Notes: a model not told the origin generated them from the letters alone. A DNA stretch of 64,000 nucleotides from Lachnospiraceae bacterium 3-1 (GCA_000403255.2 KE159591.1:21823-85822), one strand, 5' to 3'. Numbered from the stretch's first letter, positions 25,671 to 35,057 are shown. Numbers and translations are program-made.

Positions 25671-28600
25671 ATGAAAGATGATTTTACCGTGCTGATACAG
25701 AACCGCACAGAGTTTGAAAAGGGCAACCCGACGACCGTGTTCCTCTCCCTGCCCGCCACAAAAGAAGAACTCCACAAAGCCATGAAAGCATTAAACATTA
25801 CCGCCGACAACCCGCAGGATTTTTTCTTGAACGGCTATTCCACCGCCGACAACAGACGGATTGAGATACCCTTTGACTGGATAAGGGACGGCGACATTGA
25901 CAGGATAAATTTCCTTGCCGCAAGACTGGAAGAAATGACAACAGAGCAGCTTGAAAAACTGGACGCTGTTATGCACAGCGGCTTCAAGCCGGAAAGCCTT
26001 GACAAGCTGATAGACCACACCTATAACACAGATTTTTATTCCTACATTCCGGGAATTTTAAGCTATAAGGAATTGGGCGATTATTTACTCAATGACAGCG
26101 GCAAAGTGCAAATGCCGGAGGAATGGAAAGCCGGGATTGACAAGGAAAGTTTCGGCTTTAACGCCGCACTCCATGAGGACGGGAAGCTGACCGACTACGG
26201 TTATATCGCAAGAAGCGGGACGGACTGGAAAGAGGTTTACGCCGGGCAGGAAACGCCGGAGAAATACCGCATAATGAGTTATCCCGAAGCAGGGCGCACC
26301 GACCCGGCACAGGAGGAAAAGGAAGCCGCCCCGGAAGCAGGCGCAGCCCCGCAGGACATAGCCGCCGCCAACCCCTCACGCCCCATTGAATTAACGGCGC
26401 AGAAGCCCGCCGAGAAGATGAAAGAGATTACGGACAGACTGGAACAGGGCATACAGGATTTATTTGAGAGCGACCGTTTCAAAGAGTATTTGCAGGTAAT
26501 GTCAAAGTTCCACAATTACAGCTTTAACAATACCCTCTTAATCGCCATGCAGAAGCCGGACGCAACCTTGATAGCAGGCTACAACTCATGGAAAAACTTA
26601 TTCGGGCGGCAGGTGTCACGGGGCGCAAAGGGTATCAAACTGATTGCCCCGTCCCCCTACAAAGTGAAAAAGGAAGTTGACAAAATCGACCCCAAGACCC
26701 AAAAGCCCGTGACCGACAAGAACGGGAAGCCCGTCAAAGAGGAAACGGAAGTAACCGTCCCGGCGTTCAAAGTTGTTTCCGTCTTTGACGTGTCCCAGAC
26801 CGAGGGAAAGGAGCTTCCCTCTATCGGCGTTGACGAGCTAACCGGGGACGTGGCACAGTACGCCGATTTCTTCAAGGCAACCGAGCAGGCAAGCCCCGCC
26901 CCTGTTGGCTTTGAAAAGATAAAAAGCGGCGCAAAGGGCTACTATTCACAGACCGAAAAGCGCATTGCCATTAACGAGGGCATGAGCGAGTTGCAGAACC
27001 TTAAAACGCTGATACATGAGATTGCACACGCCAAGCTGCATGACATAGACTTGAACGCCCCCGCAGAGAAGCAGGCAGACCGACCAGACCGCCGCACCCG
27101 TGAGGTACAGGCGGAAAGCATTGCCTACGCCGTATGCCAACACTACGGGCTTGACACTTCCGACTACTCCTTTTCTTATGTGGCACAATGGAGCAGCGGG
27201 CGGGAATTATCCGAACTGAAAGCGTCCCTTGAAACGATACGCAGTACCGCTTCCGAGCTGATTAAGGACATAGATAAAAACTTTGCGGAGCTGACAAAGG
27301 ATAAGGAGCAGACGCAGGCACAGGAAGCGCAGGCAGAAGAACCCACGGCAGAGCCGCCGCAGGAGGAAAAGGCAGGCGCAGACAAACCCGCAACCGACAC
27401 CCCGAAAGCGGAAAAGGCAGCCCCGGAAGAACCCGCCAAAACCGAAGCACAGTCGGAGCAGTCGGAAGATACTTTCCCCACGCCCGAACCCAACGCAGAG
27501 CCTATTGTAACAATCCTTTGGAGCGAACACAGTCGCTTCCATGACGGCGAAACCATGAGCCTTTCCGAAGCAAACGCCCTTATCGGAAGCCTTGACGAAG
27601 CCACCGTTTCCGAGGACGGCTACTATAAGACCAAGTTCCGCATTGACTTTGTAATGGACGGACAGCCCGACTATTACGTTGGGCGGCAGGACTTAGGGGA
27701 CGGGGACGGCACACTCATAGACCATATCGAAAGCTACCATGCCTATTATGAGAATAACGAGCAATGGGATAACCACGTTTTGAAATACGGCGGCACGGAA
27801 GCACTGGAAGCGGACAAGGCACAGCGGGAAATGCTCTTGCATGAGTTTGTCCCCTATCTGAAACTGCACAATAACCTCTCCCAAATGGAGCAGATTGCAG
27901 CAAAGGCACTGGACGAAAACAGCGGCATGACCGCCACCGAAACCGCCTACCACACCGCCATGAAAGAGTATGTTTCCAAATGCCGGGCAATGGTAAACAG
28001 CGGAGATTACAGCCTGCCACCCGTCCCGCAGCTTAAAGACTTTGACACGGAGCTTGCCGCATATAAAGAACACGTCAAGGAAGAAATCGCACAGGAAGCC
28101 GCAGCCGCAGGAATGACCGTGGAGGAATACGCCGCCAATGGCTACGAAGCACCGCAGGCAGAAAACACCTTTACCATTTACCAGTTAAAAGATGATGTAC
28201 CCGTAGATTTTCATTTCCGACCACTGGAAGAAATACAGGGAAAAGGGCTTGCGGTAGACCCCGCCAACTATGAAAAAATCTACACCGCACCACTCACGCC
28301 GGGGACGACCTTAGAGGGGATTTTTGAGAAATTCAACATTGACCGCCCAGAGGACTTCAAGGGACATTCCCTCTCTGTTTCTGACGTGGTAGTGCTTCAT
28401 CAGAACGGCAAAGACACCGCCCACTATACGGACAGTATCGGTTTTGTGGATATATCGCAAAATTTTCTGTTAGAGAACCCATTAAAAACAGCCGAACTTT
28501 CCACGGAACAAAACGCAAACATGATTGACGGTATCATCAACAACACCCCCGCCGCTGACGGACTGGAAGCAGCCGCCGGGGAGCAGATTTCTCTTGAACA

Positions 28601-30086
28601 GTACGCCGAAACGCTAAAACAGGACGAAGCCCAAAAGCCCGCAGAGCCGGACACCGCCCGTATCACAGCCGCTTCAAAAAGCCGCTATGACGGCATGGTT
28701 GCCCTCTTTACTATGGACGACAAAATCCATATCGGGAAAAGCGAAAACTACGACAACAAGGGGCATTATGACAACGCCGACAATTCCCTGCTCTACGTTT
28801 CCGACTGCCAAGCCGCCTTTACATTCCTTACAAGCGAGGGCTGCATACATTCACAGGACGAAGCATTGAAACAGGGCATTTACACAAAAGAGGACTACGA
28901 GGAATTTTCACGCATAACGGACTTTTTGGCGCAGGCAGGATTTACCCCGGAAAAAGAGTTCTGTTTTGACGGGAAGCCTTTTTCCCTGCAAGCAGATACG
29001 CCGGAGCAGGCAGCCCCGGAAGCCAAGACCATTTATTACACAATCAATGAGGGAGCTGCCCGCCGTGCCAATGACGCAAACAGCTTTTACGACTACAAGC
29101 CCGGCAGCGCAACCGCAGAATACAGGCAAATGGTAGACAGAGCCGTGGAGATTGGGGAACACCAGAAAAAGCGGGTAGACCCCATGTACCATGAAAAGAT
29201 TGACAGCCTTGTTGACACCTACGCTCGGAAACTTGCCGAGAACATGAACAGCAGTTTTTCCATTGAAGCCCGTGTACCCTCTATCCTCATTGCGGGCGGC
29301 TCTAATTTCCCGGTACGCAAAAAGGAAAAGCAGAACGCCGCCCGTGACAGGAACATGGAGGACTGGAACGAGATACAGGGCTTGCTTGACAAGATACGCA
29401 GCACAGGCATGGGCGGTATCAGCGCAGACGACCCGCAGGCAATACAGAAATTGGAAGCCAAACTGGAAAAGCTGCAATCGGCGCAGGAAACCATGAAAGC
29501 GGTCAACGCCTACTACCGAAAGCACAAGACCCTTGACGGCTGCCCTGCCCTTTCCACTGAACGTATCGAAGCCATGAAAGAGGAAATGTCCTCACAGTGG
29601 CACATACAGGATAAACCCTACCCCTCATGGGCTTTATCCAACAACAACGCAGAGATACGCCGGATAAAAGGGCGCATTGCGGAGCTGACAAAAAAACAGG
29701 AAACCGCCTACGCCGGGTGGGAGTTTGACGGCGGCACAGTGGAAATGAACCGAGAGGACAACCGCCTGCAAATCTTCTTTGAGGAAAAGCCGGACGAAAA
29801 AACCCGTGAAACCTTAAAAGAAAGCGGCTTCCGTTGGTCGCCTAAAGCCGGGGCGTGGCAAAGGCAGCTCAACGACAACGCCATTTACGCCGCTGACCGC
29901 TTATCCTGCATAAAGCCTTTATCCGGGAAAAGCCCCGTGGAGATACAGAAAGAAGCCCGCACAGCCGCCAAGACCGAGAAAAAGCCCTCTATCCGGGCGC
30001 AGCTTGCACAGGACAAGGAAGCGTTGAAAGCCGCCCCGAAAAAGGCAGCGGAAAAGACGAAAAAGCAGGATTTAGAAAGGAGCTGA
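25671..30086 (+). CDS. Giant ArdC/YodL multidomain ICE protein
   Basis: About 1,471 residues. The N-terminal 180 resemble the ArdA-like/LPD part of these proteins. At about 255-400 is an ArdC N-terminal single-strand-DNA-binding domain (FHNYSFNNTLLIAMQKPDA; GRQVSRGAKGIKLIAP). A zinc-metallopeptidase motif, LIHEIAHAKLHD, is near residue 448. Further on are an acidic linker, a YodL domain (FTIYQLKDDVPVDFHFRP; FVDISQNFL), and a C-terminal segment that reads EANRVQIFF-like (REDNRLQIFFEEKPDE, FRWSPKAGAWQRQL). ArdC-type proteins protect incoming DNA. Of two close ATGs the second (25671) has the better spacing from AAAGGAG. It follows repeat A, so it may be expressed early after entry. Confidence 0.85.
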   Translation: MKDDFTVLIQNRTEFEKGNPTTVFLSLPATKEELHKAMKALNITADNPQDFFLNGYSTADNRRIEIPFDWIRDGDIDRINFLAARLEEMTTEQLEKLDAVMHSGFKPESLDKLIDHTYNTDFYSYIPGILSYKELGDYLLNDSGKVQMPEEWKAGIDKESFGFNAALHEDGKLTDYGYIARSGTDWKEVYAGQETPEKYRIMSYPEAGRTDPAQEEKEAAPEAGAAPQDIAAANPSRPIELTAQKPAEKMKEITDRLEQGIQDLFESDRFKEYLQVMSKFHNYSFNNTLLIAMQKPDATLIAGYNSWKNLFGRQVSRGAKGIKLIAPSPYKVKKEVDKIDPKTQKPVTDKNGKPVKEETEVTVPAFKVVSVFDVSQTEGKELPSIGVDELTGDVAQYADFFKATEQASPAPVGFEKIKSGAKGYYSQTEKRIAINEGMSELQNLKTLIHEIAHAKLHDIDLNAPAEKQADRPDRRTREVQAESIAYAVCQHYGLDTSDYSFSYVAQWSSGRELSELKASLETIRSTASELIKDIDKNFAELTKDKEQTQAQEAQAEEPTAEPPQEEKAGADKPATDTPKAEKAAPEEPAKTEAQSEQSEDTFPTPEPNAEPIVTILWSEHSRFHDGETMSLSEANALIGSLDEATVSEDGYYKTKFRIDFVMDGQPDYYVGRQDLGDGDGTLIDHIESYHAYYENNEQWDNHVLKYGGTEALEADKAQREMLLHEFVPYLKLHNNLSQMEQIAAKALDENSGMTATETAYHTAMKEYVSKCRAMVNSGDYSLPPVPQLKDFDTELAAYKEHVKEEIAQEAAAAGMTVEEYAANGYEAPQAENTFTIYQLKDDVPVDFHFRPLEEIQGKGLAVDPANYEKIYTAPLTPGTTLEGIFEKFNIDRPEDFKGHSLSVSDVVVLHQNGKDTAHYTDSIGFVDISQNFLLENPLKTAELSTEQNANMIDGIINNTPAADGLEAAAGEQISLEQYAETLKQDEAQKPAEPDTARITAASKSRYDGMVALFTMDDKIHIGKSENYDNKGHYDNADNSLLYVSDCQAAFTFLTSEGCIHSQDEALKQGIYTKEDYEEFSRITDFLAQAGFTPEKEFCFDGKPFSLQADTPEQAAPEAKTIYYTINEGAARRANDANSFYDYKPGSATAEYRQMVDRAVEIGEHQKKRVDPMYHEKIDSLVDTYARKLAENMNSSFSIEARVPSILIAGGSNFPVRKKEKQNAARDRNMEDWNEIQGLLDKIRSTGMGGISADDPQAIQKLEAKLEKLQSAQETMKAVNAYYRKHKTLDGCPALSTERIEAMKEEMSSQWHIQDKPYPSWALSNNNAEIRRIKGRIAELTKKQETAYAGWEFDGGTVEMNREDNRLQIFFEEKPDEKTRETLKESGFRWSPKAGAWQRQLNDNAIYAADRLSCIKPLSGKSPVEIQKEARTAAKTEKKPSIRAQLAQDKEALKAAPKKAAEKTKKQDLERS

Positions 30087-30089
30087 ACC

Positions 30090-30800
30090 ATGCAGAAATT
30101 TGAAAACGTGGATATATTAAAATCCCTCAAAGCAGTCATGCAGACCCACACGGAACACTTTCAGTCTGATTTTGAAATAGATGTAAAGATTTTGAAGCAG
30201 GCGGCGAAAAGCCCGAACCCGGAGGACAAAAAATATTTATGGATATGCCGCCCTGCCGGAACATGGTGCTTGCGGGAGCGTGACACGTTCATCAAGGACA
30301 CACGGGAGCATAACACGTTCTGTTTCTACGCCGAGCAGACACTGGACAAAATACTTGCCTATGCCGTAGAGCTGACCGGGATTGAAAAAGGCAGGGTAAC
30401 AGGCAGCCTTTACGAACTGGACTACCAGAAGCACTATAAACACGTCAAGGACGCTTCCGTACCTGCCGGAGATACCAAGCTGATTTACGAGAACGGGGAA
30501 CGGACGCAGGAAGCCGGGAAGCGCATTACCGGGGACGCTGACCCGGACTTAGGGAAATTCCTTACCTTTGAGGAACAGCCCAAAGACCCCGCCGCCCTGC
30601 AAAGCGTTCTCCGTGACGAAAAGGATAGCCGGGAACGTTCCGCTTGTGGTAACATTAAGGAACATATCGAAAAACTGTCCGGCAAGGGCAGGGGGAAAAA
30701 GCCGTCTTTGCGAAAGCAGCTTGCACAGGACAAAGAAACCGTAAAAGCCGCCCCGAAAAAGCTGGCGGCAAAGACCACAAACAAAGGATTGGAGGTATAA
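30090..30800 (+). CDS. Conserved ICE protein of unknown function
   Basis: A 236-residue cytosolic protein. The first 140 residues contain YLWICRPAGTWCLRERDTF and LDKILAYAVELTGIEKGRVTGSLYELDY, a pattern I have seen after the ArdC/YodL gene in related elements but cannot assign to a function. The tail (KKPSLRKQLAQDKE, then KAAPKKLA) repeats almost exactly the C-terminal tail of the preceding giant protein, suggesting a shared interaction peptide. It starts 4 bases after the previous stop. Confidence 0.65.
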   Translation: MQKFENVDILKSLKAVMQTHTEHFQSDFEIDVKILKQAAKSPNPEDKKYLWICRPAGTWCLRERDTFIKDTREHNTFCFYAEQTLDKILAYAVELTGIEKGRVTGSLYELDYQKHYKHVKDASVPAGDTKLIYENGERTQEAGKRITGDADPDLGKFLTFEEQPKDPAALQSVLRDEKDSRERSACGNIKEHIEKLSGKGRGKKPSLRKQLAQDKETVKAAPKKLAAKTTNKGLEV

Positions 30801-30804
30801 GCGT

Positions 30805-31014
30805 ATGGGACAATTCAACTTTGAGGAAACAAACCTTATCTGCTGTTACAGGAAGAAAACAAGGGCTGATACGGTGGCGGCAATAACCGCCGCCCTGCCC
30901 CACATGGAAACGGAGATACAGGAGCTTGCGGAACGCACAGCGGAAAAGCTGAAGAAGCTGACCGAGGACGAATTTGCCGGGCTTGTGTTTTTGCCTGCTG
31001 AAGATATGGAATAA
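30805..31014 (+). CDS. TTRAP (transposon-transfer assisting) protein
   Basis: A 69-residue protein with the family pattern: FNFEETNLICCYRKKTRADT, a central helix and KLKKLTEDEFAGLVFLPAED. The TTRAP name comes from its association with transfer of Clostridial conjugative elements; the mechanism is unknown. It is the last gene of the long rightward ICE operon and is followed at once by a terminator. RBS GGATTGGAGG. Confidence 0.85.
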   Translation: MGQFNFEETNLICCYRKKTRADTVAAITAALPHMETEIQELAERTAEKLKKLTEDEFAGLVFLPAEDME

Positions 31015-31021
31015 TGGAACG

Positions 31022-31064
31022 CCGGGGAATGGCAGCCTATACAGTGCTATTCCCCGGTATCTTT
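31022..31064 (+). terminator. Terminator of the ICE transfer operon
   Basis: CCGGGGAAT (31022-31030) pairs perfectly with ATTCCCCGG (31049-31057), followed by TATCTTTTTT. Confidence 0.9.
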
Positions 31065-31218
31065 TTTACGCCCTTGTGGACACATAGAAGCCGCTTTAAG
31101 TACATATCTGCATTATTCCCTGTCCTTACACTTAAAAGCCCTTAGAAAGCCTTACAACGCTTTTTCCTGCCTAAGTGATTATGATATGAGAAAAGCAGGA
31201 GATAAGCCCATATCGGCT

Positions 31219-31647
31219 TTATCCCCCGCTTCTTTCCATACCAAATTTATATCCGACACCTAACAAAGTTTTTATATATGCCGGGTTCTTGCTGTCTAGC
31301 TCAATCTTTTTCCGTAGGTTGCATATCACATTTACAACGCTTGAATGGCAACTATCGCTGTTCATATCCCAGACAGCCTCAAAAATCTGTTCCTGCGTGA
31401 ACACCCTGCCCGGAGAGGACGCAAGATAAGCAAGCGTCCCATATTCAAGACGGGTAAGGGAAATGTCCTCCCCGTCCCTAAGTACCCTGCGTTGGTACAG
31501 CTTGATTTCAAGACCGGGAAAAGAGAGGATAGGGCTTGTGACCGACTGCACAGGTTCAAAACCGATTTCATCTGACAGGACGGACAGCACCCTTTCTATT
31601 CCCTTTTCTTCATCATCATTGAAAGTTAGTATTAGTATTTTAGCTAT
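31219..31647 (-). CDS. Receiver-less OmpR-type winged-helix regulator, start ATA or GTG
   Basis: A DNA-binding winged-helix domain of the OmpR/PhoB type: LSFPGLEIKLYQRRVL, LTRLEYGTLAYLASSPGRVFT, VVNVICNLRKKIE, and the usual IKTLLGVGYKF end. The frame extends upstream of the first GTG (31590) to an ATA at 31647, which has AAAGGAGG eight bases before it and gives the family-like opening AKILILTFNDDEEK. So the natural start seems to have changed from ATG to ATA, or ATA is used. No receiver domain is present, so control by phosphorylation is unlikely. It lies convergent to the ICE operon; a stem GATAA-GCC/GGCTTTATC lies near its end. Confidence 0.75.
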   Translation of the reverse strand: MAKILILTFNDDEEKGIERVLSVLSDEIGFEPVQSVTSPILSFPGLEIKLYQRRVLRDGEDISLTRLEYGTLAYLASSPGRVFTQEQIFEAVWDMNSDSCHSSVVNVICNLRKKIELDSKNPAYIKTLLGVGYKFGMERSGG

Positions 31648-31750
31648 GGTATCAGTCCTCCTTTGTCCCTAACGCCTACTTATCTATTCAACTATTTCAT
31701 AGCAGACAAGCCTATTTATCTGTATGCCTAGCTTATTTGACTGTTTCTTA

Positions 31751-32413
31751 TCATTCTTTTTGCAGCTCAACATCTGTATTCGCACTTTCCGCAGACTTGA
31801 CCTTAACACTACCTTTTTCTTCTTCCGAACCAACATTTGTTTCGTTCTCTTTTTCATCTTCTTTCTTATCCAGTGTCTTATCTGCTTTATCCTGTTCAGC
31901 CTTTTGATAATCCGATATGGTGTCTTGTGTTTCTTTTACCTTGTTTCCTATATTTTGGGTAATGTTGTCAATCTTTTCCTGCAAGTCTGCTTTTTCCTCC
32001 TCCGTTTGAGCAGTACGCAATTTCCCCTGCAAGTCTGTCCGCACTTTCTTCATGCCTGCAATTTGCTCTTTTGTCGTTGAAAGGGAAATAATCACTCCCG
32101 TATCTGCTGCGCCTGTTTTCTGGTTTCCGCCAATCATATCATCAAAGGAAGATTGTTTCTGCTGTTTCTCTCTGCGCTGTTCAGTCTGGTGTTGTCTTAA
32201 CTGCATATTCAAGTCACTAATCTGCTGCTGTAATTCCTGCCGCTTCGTCATTTTTTCTTCCTGCGTCATATCTTTGTTGGAAGAAAGCTCCTGCAACTGC
32301 TTTTGTGCATTGGCAATCTGGTTCTGGATATTCCGGCTGTAAGAATCTGTTGCTTGATTTATTCCCATTTGCCGCACTTGTGCATTTGCTCCATTGATAC
32401 TGCTAATTTCCAT
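31751..32413 (-). CDS. FlxA-like coiled-coil protein
   Basis: A 220-residue protein rich in Q, E and K. It opens with MEISSINGANAQVRQMG, then a long coiled coil (IQNQIANAQKQLQELSS; EEKMTKRQELQQQISDLNMQ) typical of FlxA-like proteins, a second coiled coil near 120-165 and an acidic tail. There is no signal peptide or membrane segment. It is the last gene of a four-gene leftward cluster (BlaI, M56 peptidase, DUF6033, this). Its N-terminus resembles that of the DUF6033 protein in style (MEI, Ser/Asn-rich). Function unknown. Confidence 0.7.
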   Translation of the reverse strand: MEISSINGANAQVRQMGINQATDSYSRNIQNQIANAQKQLQELSSNKDMTQEEKMTKRQELQQQISDLNMQLRQHQTEQRREKQQKQSSFDDMIGGNQKTGAADTGVIISLSTTKEQIAGMKKVRTDLQGKLRTAQTEEEKADLQEKIDNITQNIGNKVKETQDTISDYQKAEQDKADKTLDKKEDEKENETNVGSEEEKGSVKVKSAESANTDVELQKE

Positions 32414-32461
32414 TTTCCTTTTCCTCCTTGACCTTAAATAAAATTGGAAATGCTTTTCCCG

Positions 32462-33247
32462 TTAAACCTTTAAGTCCAAATTTGCACCGACCCCCGCCTG
32501 CTGTTTTGAATTTGCTCTGCCTGCATTATCTTCTTTGGCTGCTTCAATAATTGTCCGAATATCTGTATCATTCAGATAAATCATGCCGTCTTTGGAAGCT
32601 GCCAATTTTTCATTTAGAAGCTGTTCCGCTTTGTTTGGAGTTGATTTTTCTTCAATCTTTCCATCTGCGCTATTTTCTTTTACTTCTTTCTTTTCTTCTA
32701 ATGTTTCAGACAATTCTTTTTCCTTTTCAGCCGCCTTTTCTTTTGTCTTTTCAAGCAGTTTCTCAGAATTTTTCTTCCTTTCTTCCCGGAGCTTATCGCT
32801 CAATTTTAACATACCATCGTTTCTGCCCTGCATTCTGCAATGATAATTTCCATTCTCATCAATATAACTATGCTGATACACTATCGTCCAGCCACTGGCT
32901 TTTGCCATGCTTTCTGCCAATTTAGACATAGACTCAACGCCTTTTATCAGGTCTTTCATATCCTTCTCTTTTTCGGGGTCATTCTGCATTTTTTCCAAAA
33001 GTTTTGGATTAACAGTCAATGACTTGCCGTTTTTGGCTGATGAACAGGCATTTCCAACCTTAAAATCTACACTTGGAACAAGTTTTGCTAGTCCATTTGC
33101 ATAATCAGTTGTCTTTTTTCCCTTATTACTTTCCACTGTTTCCGTTGTTTTTTCTGTTTCCTTTTTCTTTGCGCTGTTCGCTGTACTGCTTTCTGCTACG
33201 CTCTGTGCTGCGTAGCTGCTGTAATTGTTTGTAATCTCCATTGCCAT
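32462..33247 (-). CDS. DUF6033 family protein
   Basis: A 261-residue hydrophilic protein that starts MAMEITNNYSSYAAQSVAES, then a segment with YANGLAKLVPSVDFKVG and TVNPKLLEKMQNDPEK, a small core (SGWTIVYQHSYIDENGNYHCRMQG) and a highly charged coiled-coil half. This layout matches DUF6033, which is often found with a FlxA-like partner. No signal peptide is seen. RBS AGGAGGACAAAATC. It follows the M56 gene by about 50 bases, so it should be under BlaI control. Role unknown. Confidence 0.75.
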   Translation of the reverse strand: MAMEITNNYSSYAAQSVAESSTANSAKKKETEKTTETVESNKGKKTTDYANGLAKLVPSVDFKVGNACSSAKNGKSLTVNPKLLEKMQNDPEKEKDMKDLIKGVESMSKLAESMAKASGWTIVYQHSYIDENGNYHCRMQGRNDGMLKLSDKLREERKKNSEKLLEKTKEKAAEKEKELSETLEEKKEVKENSADGKIEEKSTPNKAEQLLNEKLAASKDGMIYLNDTDIRTIIEAAKEDNAGRANSKQQAGVGANLDLKV

Positions 33248-33300
33248 GATTTTGTCCTCCTTGATAAAAACTTTATTTGAAATCCATTTCTATGTTGCAC

Positions 33301-34554
33301 TTATAGTATTTTAAGCAATTTTACCCGCCAATCGCTCATGGGATTTTCATAAGGGATTTTGACTACCTGCTCCTTTGAACCAAATTCATAAAAACAGTGA
33401 CACCCAATCCCTCCAACGCCGGGAAGTTTATAAAAACCTCCAAAAACAATAATAATCTCCCCCCTTGCATTATTTTCCTGCAAATAACTTTCAAATGTTT
33501 TCCTGTCTACATAAACGAAATTGTCATCATAAGAAATCATTTGTTGCAATTCATCATTGGTATCTTTGAAAGTAACATTTTTACCGTCAAATCCATATGT
33601 ATAGATAGCGTTATTTGCAATATTTCTGTCATAAGAAATATTATTTATCCATATACCCGTTGCTGCTATACACAATACCGCAGCAATCAATGTACTAACT
33701 GCCACAATCCGTCTATATGGTTTATACCGGGCAATCCTTGTTACTCTCTGCCGGATATTTTGATATTCTTTATCTCCTGTAAAGGTAGCATACATATTGA
33801 AATCTTCACTTTCTGCCTGCAATATCCTCATGCTTTTTAATAATAGCTGCCCGTATGTATATGCTTTTCTTTGGCTTCTTTGGATTGTTACAAAGTCGCA
33901 GATTTCCTCCATATCCTCCCGAAAATATCTTGTGCCTATGGTAAGAAATGGATTGAGCCATAATATAACCCGCAATATATCCCACAAAAAATAAAACAGC
34001 AAATGCCCTAACTGAATATGCGTCTTTTCATGGAGCAGAATTGTATGTAAATCCTTTTGGTCATATTCTTTCAGTATAACTTCCGGCATGATTATCTTTG
34101 GTCTGAATATTCCTATGGTGGACGGTGTAACAGGCATTTTGGTAACATAGATAAAAGTACCCTCAACTTCTCTTTTTTCCATACCTGCAACCAGTTTTTT
34201 CAACTTTCTTTTTTTATAAAATAACCGGGCGGCATATAAAAATACGCCGCATAAGTAAACCCAATTTATCCATACATGGATTTGGCAAATTCTAGCCCAC
34301 CAAGAAAACAATATTGCACCGATTGTATCTTCATAAAAAAATTTTATCTTCCCTACAAATAAGACTGGAAGAAACAAACTCCATAATGCACCTTTTAGGA
34401 ATACCTTGTTTTTCAACAGAGTTTTCCGCAGGAGAAACACAAATGCAAATATCACGAAAGAAATCTGAACACACTTTAAAATCTGAATGACATAATAAAT
34501 AGCCGCAAGGTTCAAAAAACTTATCCCACTATTCCAAATTTCCTGTACCGTCAT
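33301..34554 (-). CDS. BlaR1/MecR1-type M56 membrane peptidase
   Basis: A 417-residue protein with four N-terminal membrane helices and the cytoplasmic zinc-protease motif ILLHEKTHIQLGHL (HExxH) near residue 175; a later ICDFVTIQRS segment supplies the usual downstream glutamate/aspartate region. A fifth helix (RRIVAVSTLIAAVLCIAATG) is followed by a short extracellular domain of about 110 residues, not the penicillin-binding sensor domain of BlaR1. The signal it senses is thus not a beta-lactam by sequence. M56 proteins of this type cleave BlaI-type repressors. It overlaps blaI by 4 bases. Confidence 0.88.
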   Translation of the reverse strand: MTVQEIWNSGISFLNLAAIYYVIQILKCVQISFVIFAFVFLLRKTLLKNKVFLKGALWSLFLPVLFVGKIKFFYEDTIGAILFSWWARICQIHVWINWVYLCGVFLYAARLFYKKRKLKKLVAGMEKREVEGTFIYVTKMPVTPSTIGIFRPKIIMPEVILKEYDQKDLHTILLHEKTHIQLGHLLFYFLWDILRVILWLNPFLTIGTRYFREDMEEICDFVTIQRSQRKAYTYGQLLLKSMRILQAESEDFNMYATFTGDKEYQNIRQRVTRIARYKPYRRIVAVSTLIAAVLCIAATGIWINNISYDRNIANNAIYTYGFDGKNVTFKDTNDELQQMISYDDNFVYVDRKTFESYLQENNARGEIIIVFGGFYKLPGVGGIGCHCFYEFGSKEQVVKIPYENPMSDWRVKLLKIL

Positions 34555-34958
34555 TCTTTATCATTATCCTTGTCTTTGCATTTATCCAAGATTTCTTCCA
34601 ATTCTTGAAGCTGTTCTTCCGTTAGCTTTGCACTCTGCAAAAGAGCCGCCATTGCGTTCTTCCGGCTGCCCTCAAAATAACTCTCTACAAACTTCCGGCT
34701 TTTCTCCCTTTGGCATTCCTCTTTTGACTTTTCAACGGTATAGTGGTAAACCCTTAAATCATGTTCATCTATGGTATAGCTTAAAACGCCTTTCTGCCAT
34801 AAACGGTTCAGCAGGACACGCACCATTCTAGGCGACATATCAGACCTGCCCTGCATTTTCTTGATAACTTCCTTTGCGGTCATGGTAGGCGTATCATTCG
34901 CCCAGAACACTTCCATAATCAGCCATTCGCTCTGACTGGGAGTAGTTTCTCTTTCCAT
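34551..34958 (-). CDS. BlaI/MecI/CopY family repressor
   Basis: A 135-residue winged-helix repressor: TPSQSEWLIMEVFWANDTPT, KEVIKKMQGRSDMSPRMVRV, LLNRLWQKGVL, and a dimerisation helix end. BlaI proteins dimerise on direct or inverted repeats and are removed by a partner M56 protease. The ATG at 34958 has AAAAAGGAGG upstream; the frame is open to 35003. It heads the four-gene operon. Two 16-base direct repeats (35013-35051) upstream are the likely operator. Confidence 0.9.
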   Translation of the reverse strand: MERETTPSQSEWLIMEVFWANDTPTMTAKEVIKKMQGRSDMSPRMVRVLLNRLWQKGVLSYTIDEHDLRVYHYTVEKSKEECQREKSRKFVESYFEGSRKNAMAALLQSAKLTEEQLQELEEILDKCKDKDNDKE

Positions 34959-35012
34959 GCTGTTTAGCCTCCTTTTTATTATTCTTATATCTATATCGGA
35001 CAAAATTCGATT

Positions 35013-35051
35013 TTTGTTAATGTTTGTTCCAAATATTTGTTAATGTTTGTT
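35013..35051 (-). promoter_or_regulatory. Direct repeats, likely BlaI operator
   Basis: TTTGTTAATGTTTGTT occurs twice, at 35013-35028 and 35036-35051, a period of 23 bases (about two helical turns), upstream of the blaI gene. A leftward promoter TTGTCC...TATAAG lies between them and the gene. Confidence 0.7.
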
Positions 35052-35057
35052 GATTTT

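Noticed and set aside
33301-34958. Beta-lactam resistance operon
   Set aside because: BlaI and an M56 protease are present, but there is no beta-lactamase or PBP gene and no penicillin-binding sensor domain.
35013-35051. Replication iterons
   Set aside because: Only two copies, adjacent to a BlaI gene and its promoter; an operator is simpler.
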